A stretch of DNA of 64,000 nt from assembly GCF_026340465.1 (NCBI RefSeq), contig NZ_JAPEPC010000001.1:7393501-7457500 (forward strand), written 5' to 3'. Numbering within the stretch: the first letter of the stretch is position 1; the number at the start of each line of letters is the position of its first letter. A program made the position numbers and the translations under genes. The stretch comes from Streptomyces sp. NBC_01306 (GTDB lineage: Bacteria > Actinomycetota > Actinomycetes > Streptomycetales > Streptomycetaceae). The notes below the pieces were generated by a model that ran no database searches, was not told the origin of the DNA, and worked only from the letters and a program-made list of their open reading frames with translations. This document shows positions 7,914 to 16,612 of this stretch, in pieces.

Positions 7914-9065
7914 ATGCCGACACCAGTCACGATCATCGGTGCGGGCTTGGGCGGCCTCGCCCTCGCGCGCGTTCTCCACGTACACGGCATTCCCGCGAGG
8001 ATCTACGAGGCGGACCCCTCGGCAGAGGCCCGCACGCAGGGCGGCCAGCTCGACATCCACGAGCACGACGGGCAGCTCGCGCTCGAAGCGGCCGGCCTCA
8101 CCGACGAGTTCCGGGCGATCATCCATGAAGGCGGCGAGGCTTCGCGCGCGCTCGACCAGCACGGAAAGGTGCTCCTCGACGAACCCGACGACGGCAACGG
8201 CGGACGGCCCGAAGTGCTCCGCGGAGACCTGCGTCGCATCCTTCTCGAATCCCTGCCCGCGGAGACGATCCAGTGGGGGAAGAAGCTCACCGGCGTCGCG
8301 GCACTGGGCGACGGCCGGCACAGGCTGACGTTCGCGGACGGATCCACCGTCAGCACCGAACTCCTCGTCGGCGCGGACGGCGCCTGGTCGAAGGTCCGGC
8401 CGCTGCTCTCCGACGCCGTGCCCGAGTACGTCGGCACGACGTTCATCGAGACCTACCTGTACGACGTCGACGAACGGCACTCCGCGACGGCCGAGGCAGT
8501 CGGCGGCGGCGCAATGTACGCGCTCACCCCCGGGAAGGGCATCACCGCACACCGCGAGGCGGGGAACATCCTTCACACGTACGTCCAGCTGAAGCGCCCC
8601 GCCGAGTGGATCGCCGGCATCGACTTCACCGACGCCGCCGCGACTGCGCGACTCGCGGCCGAGTTCGACGGGTGGGCGCCGGAACTCACCGCGCTGATCA
8701 CCGACGGCGAAACCGCACCGGTCCCACGCATGATCTACGCACTCCCCGACGGGCACCGCTGGGGCCGTACGCCCGGGGTGACGCTCCTCGGGGATGCCGC
8801 ACACCTGATGCCGCCGTCCGGGGACGGTGCGAACCTGGCGATGTTCGACGGGGCCGAGCTCGGCAAGGCGATCGCCGCGCACCCCGACCACATCGAGACG
8901 GCACTCACCGCATACGAAGAGGAACTGTTCTCGCGCAGCGAGTCGGCCGCCGCGCAGGCGCGCCTGGTCCTGGAGCTCTGCCTCGGTGACGGCGCACCTT
9001 TCGGACTCATCGACCTCATCACCGGCGCCCCCGAAGGAGCGCGTGAAGGGGCCGTGCAGCCCTGA
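7914..9065 (+). CDS. TetX-like FAD-dependent monooxygenase, copy 1
   Basis: This 383-residue class A flavoprotein monooxygenase has the N-terminal dinucleotide motif IIGAGLGGLALAR, the ribose-binding acid in IYEADPS, a DG motif (VGADGAWSKVRPL) and the FAD motif GDAAHLMPPSGDGANL starting at residue 293. Segments such as GGQLDIHEHDGQ and the GDAAHLMPP block resemble TetX-type tetracycline monooxygenases, but related enzymes act on many aromatics. The natural substrate is unknown and resistance is only a possibility. ATG 7914 gives the best spacing to GGAAGGG; ATG 7911 or 7899 are alternatives. It converges with a paralogue ending at 9206. Confidence 0.9.
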   Translation: MPTPVTIIGAGLGGLALARVLHVHGIPARIYEADPSAEARTQGGQLDIHEHDGQLALEAAGLTDEFRAIIHEGGEASRALDQHGKVLLDEPDDGNGGRPEVLRGDLRRILLESLPAETIQWGKKLTGVAALGDGRHRLTFADGSTVSTELLVGADGAWSKVRPLLSDAVPEYVGTTFIETYLYDVDERHSATAEAVGGGAMYALTPGKGITAHREAGNILHTYVQLKRPAEWIAGIDFTDAAATARLAAEFDGWAPELTALITDGETAPVPRMIYALPDGHRWGRTPGVTLLGDAAHLMPPSGDGANLAMFDGAELGKAIAAHPDHIETALTAYEEELFSRSESAAAQARLVLELCLGDGAPFGLIDLITGAPEGAREGAVQP

Positions 9066-9205
9066 CCCGCACCGCCGACGGTCCTGGCGCGGTCGAGCTC
9101 GGCGAACACGAGATCCGTGAGCCCCGCATCGGTGAAGCGCTGAGAAAGGCAGCTGCAGTGTGATGTCGAGGGGCTGCCGGTGTTGCCGCAGGCGAACACG
9201 GTGAG

Positions 9206-10339
9206 TCACGGACTCTGCTCGTCTCCGGTCATCAGAGCGAGCAGGCTGAGGGGTGCGTCGTCATCGATCATGACCGTGTAGAAGCCGTCATCGTCTGCTT
9301 CCACGGCGGCAGCCCGCGTGAACATGCCCTGTTCGTGCTCGGCGAGCGCGGCCTCCACATCGCCAGGGTGCGCGGCGAGAGCCCGGCCGAGCTCGGCGCC
9401 GTCCTGCATGGCCAGATTGGCGCCCTCTCCGTTCGGCGCCCTGAGATGGGCCGCGTCGCCGAGCAGCGTCGCCCCCGTCACGCGGCCCCAGCGATGTCCG
9501 GCCGGCAGCATGAAGATGGGGCGCAGCACCGGCGGCGTGTCGCTGTCAGTGATCAGGGCGGTGAGTTCAGGGGCCCAGCCCTCGAACTCCTTTGCCACCC
9601 GCGTGGCCAGGGTGGCCGCATCGGCGCTGTCGAGGTCGGTGATCCATTCCCGGGGCTTCTTCAGTTGCGCGTAGACGTGAAGGGTTCCGCCGCCCTCCCG
9701 GTGGGCCAGCAGGCCCCTGCCCGGAGCAAGAGCGAACAGTGATCCGGCGCCGACCGCCGCCGCGGAGACGGGATGACGAGTGCTGCTGTCGAAGAGGAGC
9801 GTCTCCACGCTACAGACGCCGAAGTACTCGGGGGTGGCCTCGGAGAGCAGCGGCCGAACCCGCGACCACGCGCCGTCGGCGCCGACGAGCAGGCTCGAGA
9901 GGACGGTGGGGCCGTCGGCGAAGCTGACCTCGCGAAGGCTCTCGCCCAGGGTCTTCACGCCGGTGACCTTGTGGCCCCATCGGACAGTGTCGGCGGGCAG
10001 GGAGTCGAGCAGCATCTGTCGCAGCTCCCCGCGAGACACCTCGGGGTGCTCGCCGGTGCCGTTGTCGGGGAGGTCGAGCAGCATGTTGCCCGCCCGGTCC
10101 AGGACCCGGTACGCCTCGCGGCCGGGCAGGATGAGCCTGCGGAACTCCTCGGCCAGGCCGGCAGCTTCCAGCGCCGTCCGTCCGTTGTGGGGGTGGATGT
10201 CGAGCAGGCCGCCCTGGCGGCGCCCGTCCGGCGAGGGCTCCGCCTCGTAGACCGTGGCCGGGATGCCGTGCACATGCAGCACGCGGGCCAGCACGAGGCC
10301 ACCCAGGCCTGCTCCGATGATCGTTACCGGTGTCGTCAC
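9206..10339 (-). CDS. TetX-like FAD-dependent monooxygenase, copy 2
   Basis: This 377-residue paralogue of the gene at 7914 is in opposite orientation. It shares IIGAGLGGLVLARVLHVHG, VGADGAWSRVRPL and a GDAAHL block. After GDAAHL it reads RAPNGEGANLAM where copy 1 has MPPSGDGANLAM, so the pyrophosphate-binding proline-rich turn has diverged. The GTG start at 10339 follows GGGGGAA. It is divergent from its own TetR paralogue at 10446. Divergence between the copies suggests different substrates. The 140-bp gap between the two convergent genes holds no obvious hairpin. Confidence 0.9.
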   Translation of the reverse strand: MTTPVTIIGAGLGGLVLARVLHVHGIPATVYEAEPSPDGRRQGGLLDIHPHNGRTALEAAGLAEEFRRLILPGREAYRVLDRAGNMLLDLPDNGTGEHPEVSRGELRQMLLDSLPADTVRWGHKVTGVKTLGESLREVSFADGPTVLSSLLVGADGAWSRVRPLLSEATPEYFGVCSVETLLFDSSTRHPVSAAAVGAGSLFALAPGRGLLAHREGGGTLHVYAQLKKPREWITDLDSADAATLATRVAKEFEGWAPELTALITDSDTPPVLRPIFMLPAGHRWGRVTGATLLGDAAHLRAPNGEGANLAMQDGAELGRALAAHPGDVEAALAEHEQGMFTRAAAVEADDDGFYTVMIDDDAPLSLLALMTGDEQSP

Positions 10340-10376
10340 GGTTCCCCCGAACTCAACTCACTGGACCGATCCCCAT

Positions 10377-10425
10377 TGGATCGTCGCTCCAAACACGCTA
10401 GCACTTACTTTGGAGCGGCGATCCA
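10377..10425. promoter_or_regulatory. Two TetR operators (TGGA-N7-TCCA), second set
   Basis: TGGATCGTCGCTCCA at 10377-10391 and TGGAGCGGCGATCCA at 10411-10425 are near-exact reverse complements of each other (one mismatch). They lie between the divergent monooxygenase (10339) and TetR (10446) starts, 34 bp centre to centre. Confidence 0.72.
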
Positions 10426-10445
10426 TCCGTGCAACACTGCGGACT

Positions 10446-11129
10446 ATGGCGAAGAGAACTGCGAAGGGGGCCGCCCGGTCCCCGCGGCGTACGGACGGGC
10501 TGTCCAGGGAGCTGATCATCCAGACCGCGACCGAACTCCTGGACGGTGGCGGCGAGAGTGCGCTGACGCTGCGCGCGCTCACTGTGCGTCTTCACACGGG
10601 CTACGGAGCGATCTACCACCATGTAGCGGACAAGAGCGATCTGCTCGCGGCCGCCACCGACGCCATCATCGCCGGCGTGCTGTCCGGCTCGGTCGCCGAC
10701 GCGGACCCGCGCGCAGCCCTGCGCCGCCTCGCCCTGGGCCTGTTCGACGCGATCGCCGCACACCCCTGGGTCGGGGCGGAATTCTCCCGGCAACCGTGGC
10801 GGCCCGCGCTGCTGGACTTCTACGAGAGCATCGGCAGGCTGTTGGACTCCCTGGCAGTCCCCGAACAAGCGCGATTCGATGCTGCCGGCACGCTCGTGAA
10901 CTACGTCCTGGGCGTCGCCGTGCAGAACGCCGCGACCGCCCGGAGCCTCGCCGACGGCATGGACCGAGCAGCCTTCCTGGACACCGCGGCCGGGCAGTGG
11001 GCGCAGCTGAGCCCCGACCGGTACCCGTTCGTGCACGCGGCGGCGACGCGGCTGCGTGAGCACGACGACCGCGAGCAGTTCCTCGCCGGCGTCGACATCT
11101 TCCTGGCGGGTATCGCCACCCTGCGCTAG
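10446..11129 (+). CDS. TetR-family regulator, copy 2 of a paralogous pair
   Basis: This 227-residue TetR protein has the HTH segment TLRALTVRLHTGYGAIYHHV and the same C-terminal ending (DREQFLAGVDIFLAGI) as the regulator at 7155. ATG 10446 begins MAKRTAKGAARSP; a longer upstream frame would cross both operators. The divergent arrangement with the monooxygenase at 9206-10339, plus its own operator variant, indicates a local repressor whose DNA recognition has drifted from that of copy 1. Confidence 0.88.
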   Translation: MAKRTAKGAARSPRRTDGLSRELIIQTATELLDGGGESALTLRALTVRLHTGYGAIYHHVADKSDLLAAATDAIIAGVLSGSVADADPRAALRRLALGLFDAIAAHPWVGAEFSRQPWRPALLDFYESIGRLLDSLAVPEQARFDAAGTLVNYVLGVAVQNAATARSLADGMDRAAFLDTAAGQWAQLSPDRYPFVHAAATRLREHDDREQFLAGVDIFLAGIATLR

Positions 11130-11206
11130 GAGCGTCGCCGGCGGTCGTGCGCTCCGGGGCGCGGGGGATCGCGGCGCTTCGATGCTTGTCGGTAGGGTTC
11201 ACGATC

Positions 11207-11650
11207 ATGAGCGTCGAGGTGGAGGTCGTCCGCGAGGCGACTGATGAGGTAGTCGAAGCAGTCACGCGCCTGCTACCCCAACTATCGAGTACTGCAAGGG
11301 CACTTGACCATGAGTCAGTGGTCCGGCTGCTGAGCAGTGATGCCAACACTCTGCTGCTGGCCCGGACCGAGGGCCGAGCGGTCGGCATGCTGACCCTGAT
11401 CATGTTTCCGTTGCCGTCAGGGCTGCGGGGCCGCATCGAAGATGTCGTGGTCGACGATGCGGCCCGGGGAGGCGGTGTTGGAGCGGCATTGACCAGGGAG
11501 GCACTGCGCCTGGCCGAAGCAGCTGGGGCGCGGACCGTCGACCTCACCTCGCGGCCGTCTCGACCGGGAGCGAATCGGCTGTACGAACGTCTGGGCTTCC
11601 GGAGTCGCGATTCCCGGGTCTACCGGTTCGTTGTGCGGCCACAGGCGTAG
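11207..11650 (+). CDS. GNAT-family N-acetyltransferase
   Basis: This 147-residue acetyltransferase has the CoA-binding core IEDVVVDDAARGGGVGAALT and a C-terminal NRLYERLGFRSRDSRVYR. The R-x-x-G-x-G/A loop is represented by ARGGGVGAAL. ATG 11207 follows GGTAGGG. The substrate is unknown. It is the same strand as the upstream TetR gene, 77 bp away, and could be read through from it. Confidence 0.85.
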   Translation: MSVEVEVVREATDEVVEAVTRLLPQLSSTARALDHESVVRLLSSDANTLLLARTEGRAVGMLTLIMFPLPSGLRGRIEDVVVDDAARGGGVGAALTREALRLAEAAGARTVDLTSRPSRPGANRLYERLGFRSRDSRVYRFVVRPQA

Positions 11651-11770
11651 TCGGTTCTCTCCCGGCGTCACGCGGCCGGGCGACCACCTGGGCCGGGTGG
11701 CGGCGGACATGGACTTTCATCAGATGGCCGCCGTGGCCAACCGCGACTCCTGCCGCCGGCAGAACGTCAG

Positions 11771-12637
11771 TCAGTGCTGTGCGACGTTCTCGGAGTGGAA
11801 GCGGGCGATGTTGTCGGCGATGTAGTCGACGTGGTCCTCCACAGCGAAGTGGCCCGATTCGAGGCGGTGCATCTCCGCGTTGGGCAGGTCGCGGAGGTAG
11901 GCGTCGCCGCCTTCGGGTGTGAAGAAGACATCGCCCTGCCCCCAGAAGATGATGGTCCTGGGCTGGTGTTCGCGCATGGACGCCTGCCAGGTCTCGTACA
12001 GCGGCGGATTGGTCCTGTAGTCCTCCAGAAGGTCGAGCTGGATGGCCCTGCGGCCGGGCCGGTCGAGGAAGGTGACGTCCACCGTCCAGTTGTCCGGAGA
12101 GATGAGCTCGGGATTCTTGTGCCCGCTGAGGTAGATCGACTTGACGCCGTCCGTGTGCAGGAACGGCAGCAGCGCGGCCTCGGTCTCCGGAGTGCGCTCC
12201 TGCCAGAGCTTGAACCGGATGTCGTCCCACACCTTGGTGAAGCCCTCTTCGTAGGCGTTGGAGTTCTGCACGACCTGCCACTGCAGCCAGTCGGGGTGGC
12301 GGCCGATGATCCGGTTGCCGATGGGGCCGCCGAAGTCCTGGTGGTAGAGGCCGAAGGACGTGAAGCCGATCCCGGTCAGCCACTGTTCGACTACCTCGGA
12401 GAGGTGGTCGAAGGTGTACGTGAAGTCGTCGGGGGCCTCGGTGTAGCCGGAACCGGGGTAGTCCGGCGCGACGACGTGGAAGCCGCGGTCCGCCAGCGCG
12501 GGCAGGAGGTTGCGCCACTGGTGCGAGGAGGACGGGAAGCCGCCCAGGAGGACCAACTTCGGTGCGCCTGGTTCACCGGCCTCGCGGTAGAACACCCGGC
12601 ACCCGGCCACGTCGATGGTGCGGAAGCTGACGGTCAT
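11771..12637 (-). CDS. Alpha/beta-hydrolase, epoxide hydrolase/haloalkane dehalogenase-like
   Basis: This 288-residue protein has an oxyanion motif variant GGFPSSSHQW in place of HGxP, an Asp nucleophile in YHQDFGGPIG (near residue 105), a predicted cap domain in the middle and a catalytic His in LESGHFAVEDH. An Asp nucleophile points to epoxide hydrolase- or dehalogenase-type chemistry rather than Ser esterase. It is the last gene of a leftward three-gene set (PPOX-family, NTF2-like, hydrolase) that faces the CGNR regulator. Confidence 0.87.
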   Translation of the reverse strand: MTVSFRTIDVAGCRVFYREAGEPGAPKLVLLGGFPSSSHQWRNLLPALADRGFHVVAPDYPGSGYTEAPDDFTYTFDHLSEVVEQWLTGIGFTSFGLYHQDFGGPIGNRIIGRHPDWLQWQVVQNSNAYEEGFTKVWDDIRFKLWQERTPETEAALLPFLHTDGVKSIYLSGHKNPELISPDNWTVDVTFLDRPGRRAIQLDLLEDYRTNPPLYETWQASMREHQPRTIIFWGQGDVFFTPEGGDAYLRDLPNAEMHRLESGHFAVEDHVDYIADNIARFHSENVAQH

Positions 12638-12701
12638 GGCACTTCACTCCTTGCGGTGTCGTACTCGGCGGGGCCACGTGGCCCGGGGCCGACAGGTGGT
12701 T

Positions 12702-13169
12702 TCAGGCGAGGGGGATGTCGTGTCCGGGGCCGCGCCCGCTTTCGGGGCGGGGGCCGAAGTAACGGCGGTCGGCCTCGTCGATGGGCAGGTCATTGATGCT
12801 GGCCTCACGGCGGCGCATCAGCCCGTTGTCGGCGAAATCCCACAGTTCGTTGCCGTAGGAACGGAACCACTGGCCTTCGGCGTCGTGCCACTCGTACTGG
12901 AAACGGACGGCCACGCGGTTCTCGTGGAAGCTCCACAGGCTCTTGCGCAGTACGTAGTCGAGTTCGCGGTCCCACTTGGCGGTGAGAAACTCGACGATCT
13001 CGTCCCGGCCGGTAAGGAACGTGTCCCGGTTACGCCAGGCGGAGTCCTCGGTGTAGGCGAGAGCGACCCGGTGCGGATCGCGGGTGTTCCAGGCGTCTTC
13101 GGCTGCCTGGACCTTGGCAAGGGCGCCGTCCATGTCGAAGGGCGGGAAGGGCGGGCGTGCGTCGGTCAT
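12702..13169 (-). CDS. NTF2-like protein, DUF1348 family
   Basis: This 155-residue protein is of the nuclear-transport-factor-2 fold, DUF1348 type: AEDAWNTRDPHRVALAYTED, then WRNRDTFLTGRDEIVEFL and WFRSYGNELWDF, ending with a conserved RRYFGPRP. No function is established for this family. It sits 14 bp after the PPOX-family gene and 64 bp before the hydrolase, consistent with one transcript. ATG 13169 is the first start after the preceding stop. Confidence 0.88.
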   Translation of the reverse strand: MTDARPPFPPFDMDGALAKVQAAEDAWNTRDPHRVALAYTEDSAWRNRDTFLTGRDEIVEFLTAKWDRELDYVLRKSLWSFHENRVAVRFQYEWHDAEGQWFRSYGNELWDFADNGLMRRREASINDLPIDEADRRYFGPRPESGRGPGHDIPLA

Positions 13170-13183
13170 GGCAGGGCTGTCCT

Positions 13184-14155
13184 TCACTGTGCGGTGGGTG
13201 GGTCGGTCAGCGGCGGGTTGTCGGGCGCGGCGGTGACGGAGTCGGCTTGCAGCGTCAGTAGCCGGCCGGCGATCAGGTGGTGAGGGGTGAAGTGGACGCG
13301 GCGGCCGGTGCGGTCGTCGTCGCCGGGGGTGCCCGGGTCGGTCCACTCCAGGGCGGCCCGGCCGGACAGATGGAGGGTACGGCCGGTGGTGAAGTCGCAG
13401 AAGAGCAGTGCGGCGCTGGGGTCGGCCTGGAGATTGCCGAGGGTGTTGAACATGTTGTTGCCCCAGTAGTCGGGCCACCACAGCCGCCCGTCCTCGACCC
13501 GGACGAATCCCGGCGGCCCGCCGCGGTGCGATGTGTCGTTGCCGCGAGCGGGGTGGGAGGTGCCGATCAGGAAGGTGTCGGACCTGCGGATCAGCTCGGC
13601 GTCCTCCCGGGTCAGCGCGCTTCCGTGCCGGACAGGTCCCGCGCTGGTGGCCGGGGCGGGTGCGGTGTGAAGGCGTCGGCTCTGGATGTACTGGGGGCAG
13701 TTGCCGTACGCCTGCTCCACAATGATGCGCAGCCCGTCGCTGTCAGTACGGGACAGGGTGCCGTTGACACGCAGGCGTCTGCGGGTGGCGAACTCGACGG
13801 TGATCAGCCCGACCGGCCGGCTGTTCAGCAGGTGTTGGAGTGGGTCGCCCTCGGCGGGCAGGGACCGCACGTCGAGCGCAGTCGGTGAGGCGACGTGGAG
13901 GAATCCGGGCGGGCCGGTGAGCGGGGAGGTCCACAGTGTGCCGTCAGCGTCGCGTGCGGTGATCGCCGCGAAGGTCTGCTCCGCCAGGAACCGGGTCACG
14001 CCGCTGCGCAGTCGGGCGGGGGCCAGCATGCCCGTGAGCCGGGCCGCGTCCCTGGTTACGCCTGCCTGGCGCTGCACCGCCAGCTCACCCTCATGGAAGC
14101 CCGAGGTGGTGTTGCCGGTCGCGGTGCCGGGCTCGACGGGGACGGAACCGTTCAT
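13184..14155 (-). CDS. Pyridoxamine 5'-phosphate oxidase-family flavoprotein
   Basis: This 323-residue protein is of the FMN-binding split-barrel (PPOX) type and about twice the usual length. Two barrel-like halves are visible: TFAAITARDADGTLWTSPLTG in the first and DTFLIGTSHPARGNDTSHRG followed by LWWPDYWGNNMFNTLGNL in the second. These proteins bind FMN, F420 or haem-type cofactors, and the actual activity is unknown. It is the first gene of the leftward set; AGGAGG lies upstream. Two AACCGTTAG repeats lie between it and the divergent CGNR gene. Confidence 0.85.
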   Translation of the reverse strand: MNGSVPVEPGTATGNTTSGFHEGELAVQRQAGVTRDAARLTGMLAPARLRSGVTRFLAEQTFAAITARDADGTLWTSPLTGPPGFLHVASPTALDVRSLPAEGDPLQHLLNSRPVGLITVEFATRRRLRVNGTLSRTDSDGLRIIVEQAYGNCPQYIQSRRLHTAPAPATSAGPVRHGSALTREDAELIRRSDTFLIGTSHPARGNDTSHRGGPPGFVRVEDGRLWWPDYWGNNMFNTLGNLQADPSAALLFCDFTTGRTLHLSGRAALEWTDPGTPGDDDRTGRRVHFTPHHLIAGRLLTLQADSVTAAPDNPPLTDPPTAQ

Positions 14156-14206
14156 GAGAGCAGGCCTCCTTCGACGACTCGGGTTCCAACGCTTGAGCGC
14201 GCTCGT

Positions 14207-14275
14207 AACCGTTAGGAAAACGATGACACCGGCAACCCCTCATGTCAAACGGATGGGGCGCGCTTCAACCGTTAG
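14207..14275. promoter_or_regulatory. Repeated AACCGTTAG boxes in a divergent promoter
   Basis: The 9-mer AACCGTTAG occurs at 14207-14215 and 14267-14275, exactly 60 bp apart. A related CAACGCTTGAG lies near 14188. All are in the 141-bp gap between the PPOX operon (-) and the CGNR gene (+). AAC-N-GTT is a near-palindrome, so these are candidate operators. Confidence 0.5.
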
Positions 14276-14296
14276 AAGTGCGGTAGCCTCGATGCC

Positions 14297-14917
14297 ATGG
14301 ATACGAAGGCACCGCTGCTGGGCGAGCCGCTTCCCGTGGAGTTGATGAACACGATCTGGGCGGACCGGGACGGCGTGCACGACGCGCTGCGGGATCCCGG
14401 CGGCACCAGGGCCTGGCTGCACGCTGTCGCTGCCCGGACGGATCTGATGACCCCGGGGGATCTCGACGCCCTCGCCACGTCGGACCTCGACCGCCTCGGC
14501 GACCGACTGATCAGCCTGCGCGGCGCGCTGCGCAGGCTGGCCGCTGAGGCCACCGGGGATCCACGCCCGACGGCCGTATCCGCCCCCCGCGAGTTGCAGG
14601 CGGCCGTCACCGTGCTCAACGGGGCCGCCGGCGATACACCTCACTGGTCCGCATTGTCCTGGACGCCTGGCCAGGAGCCCTCGCGCCATTCCCGCACCGG
14701 CGGGCAGACGCCCTCTGCCGCCGTCTCCGCCATCGCCGAGGAAGCCGTCGCGCTCTTCAGCCGGGATTCCCGCCATCAACTGCGCGCGTGCCTGGCGCCG
14801 GGGTGCGTCCTGTACTTCCTCAAGAACCACCCTCGCCGGGAGTGGTGCTCCGCAGGCTGCGGCAACCGCGCCCGCTCCGCCCGCCATTACCAGCGCCACC
14901 GCAAGACCACCGACTGA
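14297..14917 (+). CDS. CGNR zinc-finger/ABATE-domain regulator
   Basis: This 206-residue protein has an N-terminal ABATE-type domain and a C-terminal zinc-finger with the diagnostic CGNR tetrad (CLAPGCVLYFLKNHPR followed by WCSAGCGNRARSARHY). Four cysteines coordinate the metal. Proteins of this type are DNA-binding regulators often adjacent to and divergent from hydrolase or oxidoreductase operons, as here. ATG 14297 is used. An effector cannot be named. Confidence 0.88.
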   Translation: MDTKAPLLGEPLPVELMNTIWADRDGVHDALRDPGGTRAWLHAVAARTDLMTPGDLDALATSDLDRLGDRLISLRGALRRLAAEATGDPRPTAVSAPRELQAAVTVLNGAAGDTPHWSALSWTPGQEPSRHSRTGGQTPSAAVSAIAEEAVALFSRDSRHQLRACLAPGCVLYFLKNHPRREWCSAGCGNRARSARHYQRHRKTTD

Positions 14918-15291
14918 GAGTCGGGGCATTGCTTCACGGTCTCAACCAGAGTCGGCAACTCAGGGTCGTCGTGGCATGGGTATGGACGTTCCCCTTCCAA
15001 AACTGCGGCTGCGGGGGCTACTTGGTCGCGAGAGACCAGTCAGGTGTGCCCCGTGGATGGACTGAATTGCACGAGTCGAACGCCATGAACCGGGCGGTCA
15101 TCGCGTGGACAACTGCGCGGTCGCGGGGCGTCGGGCGGTCGCGTGGTTCAGACGGCCCCCGCGCCTCCCCGAAGGCCAATCGCCCGGTCGGTAAGGCGGT
15201 TGCGTTTGAGGGCCCGGTACAGACCGGTCAGCTGTACCCAGTGGGACGTATGATCACGGATGTCATGTCGTAACTCGCGCCTGGAGGCTTC
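14918..15291. other. Gene-free stretch
   Basis: This 374-bp gap follows the CGNR gene. No frame has convincing homology, and no strong hairpin was found. It ends with the promoter and CTGGAGG ribosome site of the tautomerase gene. Confidence 0.4.
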
Positions 15292-15675
15292 ATGCCGCTT
15301 GTTCGTATCGATGCTATGGGCTGTGACGCCCAGCGATTGAGGGCATTGGGGCGGGCCGTCCAAGAAGCGCTGGGCGAGGCGATGGGCTTCCCGGACGACG
15401 ACCGTTTCCAGATCCTGACCGGACACGACGGAGAGCGCAGCGTTCTGCGGCACGGCACCTATCTCGGCATACAGCGGGACGATGGCATCGTGTACGTGTC
15501 GATCACGTTGCGGGGTGGTCGGCCTGCCGAGCAGAAGCAGGCGCTGTACCGTCGTATCGCCGAACTCGCCCAGGAATACGCAGAGACGGAACCCCGCAAC
15601 GTGTTCATCGTACTGACCGAGAACACCGATGCAGATTGGTCGCTCGGCAACGGGGAGGCCCAGTATCTCGACTGA
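15292..15675 (+). CDS. Tautomerase-family protein
   Basis: This 127-residue protein has an N-terminal Met-Pro, so Pro1 becomes the catalytic base after Met removal, as in 4-oxalocrotonate tautomerase and MSAD-type enzymes. The pattern PLVRIDAMG at the start and NVFIVLTENTDADWSLGNGEAQYLD at the end fits the longer tautomerase subfamily. It probably acts on an enol/keto or halo-acid substrate. It stands alone, with CTGGAGG upstream. Confidence 0.88.
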   Translation: MPLVRIDAMGCDAQRLRALGRAVQEALGEAMGFPDDDRFQILTGHDGERSVLRHGTYLGIQRDDGIVYVSITLRGGRPAEQKQALYRRIAELAQEYAETEPRNVFIVLTENTDADWSLGNGEAQYLD

Positions 15676-15744
15676 CTGATCGTTTCAAGACAAACTGCTG
15701 ACGGGCTTGGCGTCGGAATCCGGCGTAGGTGAGGGCCACACTGG

Positions 15745-16383
15745 TCACCGGCCGGCGGATGACCGCCCCACCGTGTTCTGCGCGTTGGCTGCTGCGAGCA
15801 CCGTGTCAGCCAGCTCTGCAATGGACCGTCCGCCACTCGCGTCGATGCGATCCAGGCCCAACCTGTCGATGGCATCGATCATGAGTGCCTGGTAGCGCTC
15901 CGTGCGGGACAGGAACTTGTCCGTCAGGTGCCGTTCCTCGTATGTAGCTGCTTCATAGCGGCCCGCTACGTGAACACGGGTGCGTAACACGGCGTCGTCC
16001 GCGGTGAGCCACACGGCGGCCGTGTACGGGACCTGGAGCCTCGCGACGCGGTCGGGCCAGAGTGCCGATCCCTCCAGGACAAGGCCCGTGTTGCTGCGAC
16101 CTTCAGTCGTGTGGGCGGCGATCAGCTCTTCGATGCGGGGCCACAGCCGGTCGTAGTGGCTCAGAACGGACGTGATCAGTTGGTCGACTGTGAGTGATCC
16201 GTAGTGCTCGGCGACGTGTGCCGGCACCTCCCACTCCGGGGTCCTCCAGGGCCGCCCGGGGTGCCGGGCCAGCCCGTCAGTGGTCAGGCACTCGAACCCG
16301 AGCTTCCCCGCCACCGCTTCGGCAACGGTCGACTTCCCGACGTTCGACGTCCCGCCGATCAAGATCACTCGCACATCGTGCAC
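15745..16383 (-). CDS. P-loop kinase (AAA/zeta-toxin-like small-molecule kinase)
   Basis: This ~212-residue protein begins with a strand and Walker A: ILIGGTSNVGKSTVAEAVAG. Downstream features such as ECLTTDGLARHPGRPW, LVLEGSALWPD and the LID-like RVHVAGRYEAATYEER resemble nucleoside or 2-phosphoglycerate-type kinases. The start is uncertain: GTG 16383 has AGGG 8 bp upstream and is preferred, GTG 16374 is possible, and a longer reading to 16446 runs into a transposase remnant. The substrate is unknown. Confidence 0.75.
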   Translation of the reverse strand: MHDVRVILIGGTSNVGKSTVAEAVAGKLGFECLTTDGLARHPGRPWRTPEWEVPAHVAEHYGSLTVDQLITSVLSHYDRLWPRIEELIAAHTTEGRSNTGLVLEGSALWPDRVARLQVPYTAAVWLTADDAVLRTRVHVAGRYEAATYEERHLTDKFLSRTERYQALMIDAIDRLGLDRIDASGGRSIAELADTVLAAANAQNTVGRSSAGR

Positions 16384-16424
16384 ACCGTCGACCCTACTGA
16401 TCCTTTCGGGACGGTGCCTGCTCG

Positions 16425-16517
16425 GTGGAGACAGATGAGGCGGCACGCCAAGTGCAGGAACCCGTGGTGGAGGTCGGCGCGGCGTTCATAGCGGATGCGT
16501 AGCCTCTTGAACTGGTA
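16425..16517 (-). pseudogene. IS5-type transposase C-terminal remnant
   Basis: Read leftwards, this segment encodes QFKRLRIRYERRADLHHGF and then LHLACRLICLH, the typical C-terminus of an IS5-group DDE transposase. No upstream part, start or terminal inverted repeat is present, so only ~31 codons of a deleted IS remain between the kinase and aminotransferase genes. Confidence 0.75.
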
Positions 16518-16612
16518 AGTCCATCGGCGCGGCTGCCGGTATGGCGCGCGTCCCGTACCAGCTACGGCGCCTCGGACGGGGCCGTCCGACCCGACCCGCC
16601 GTGCGCAAGTGG

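Noticed and set aside
9066..9205. Terminator or small RNA between the convergent monooxygenases
   Set aside because: No clear hairpin or promoter was found in these 140 bp.
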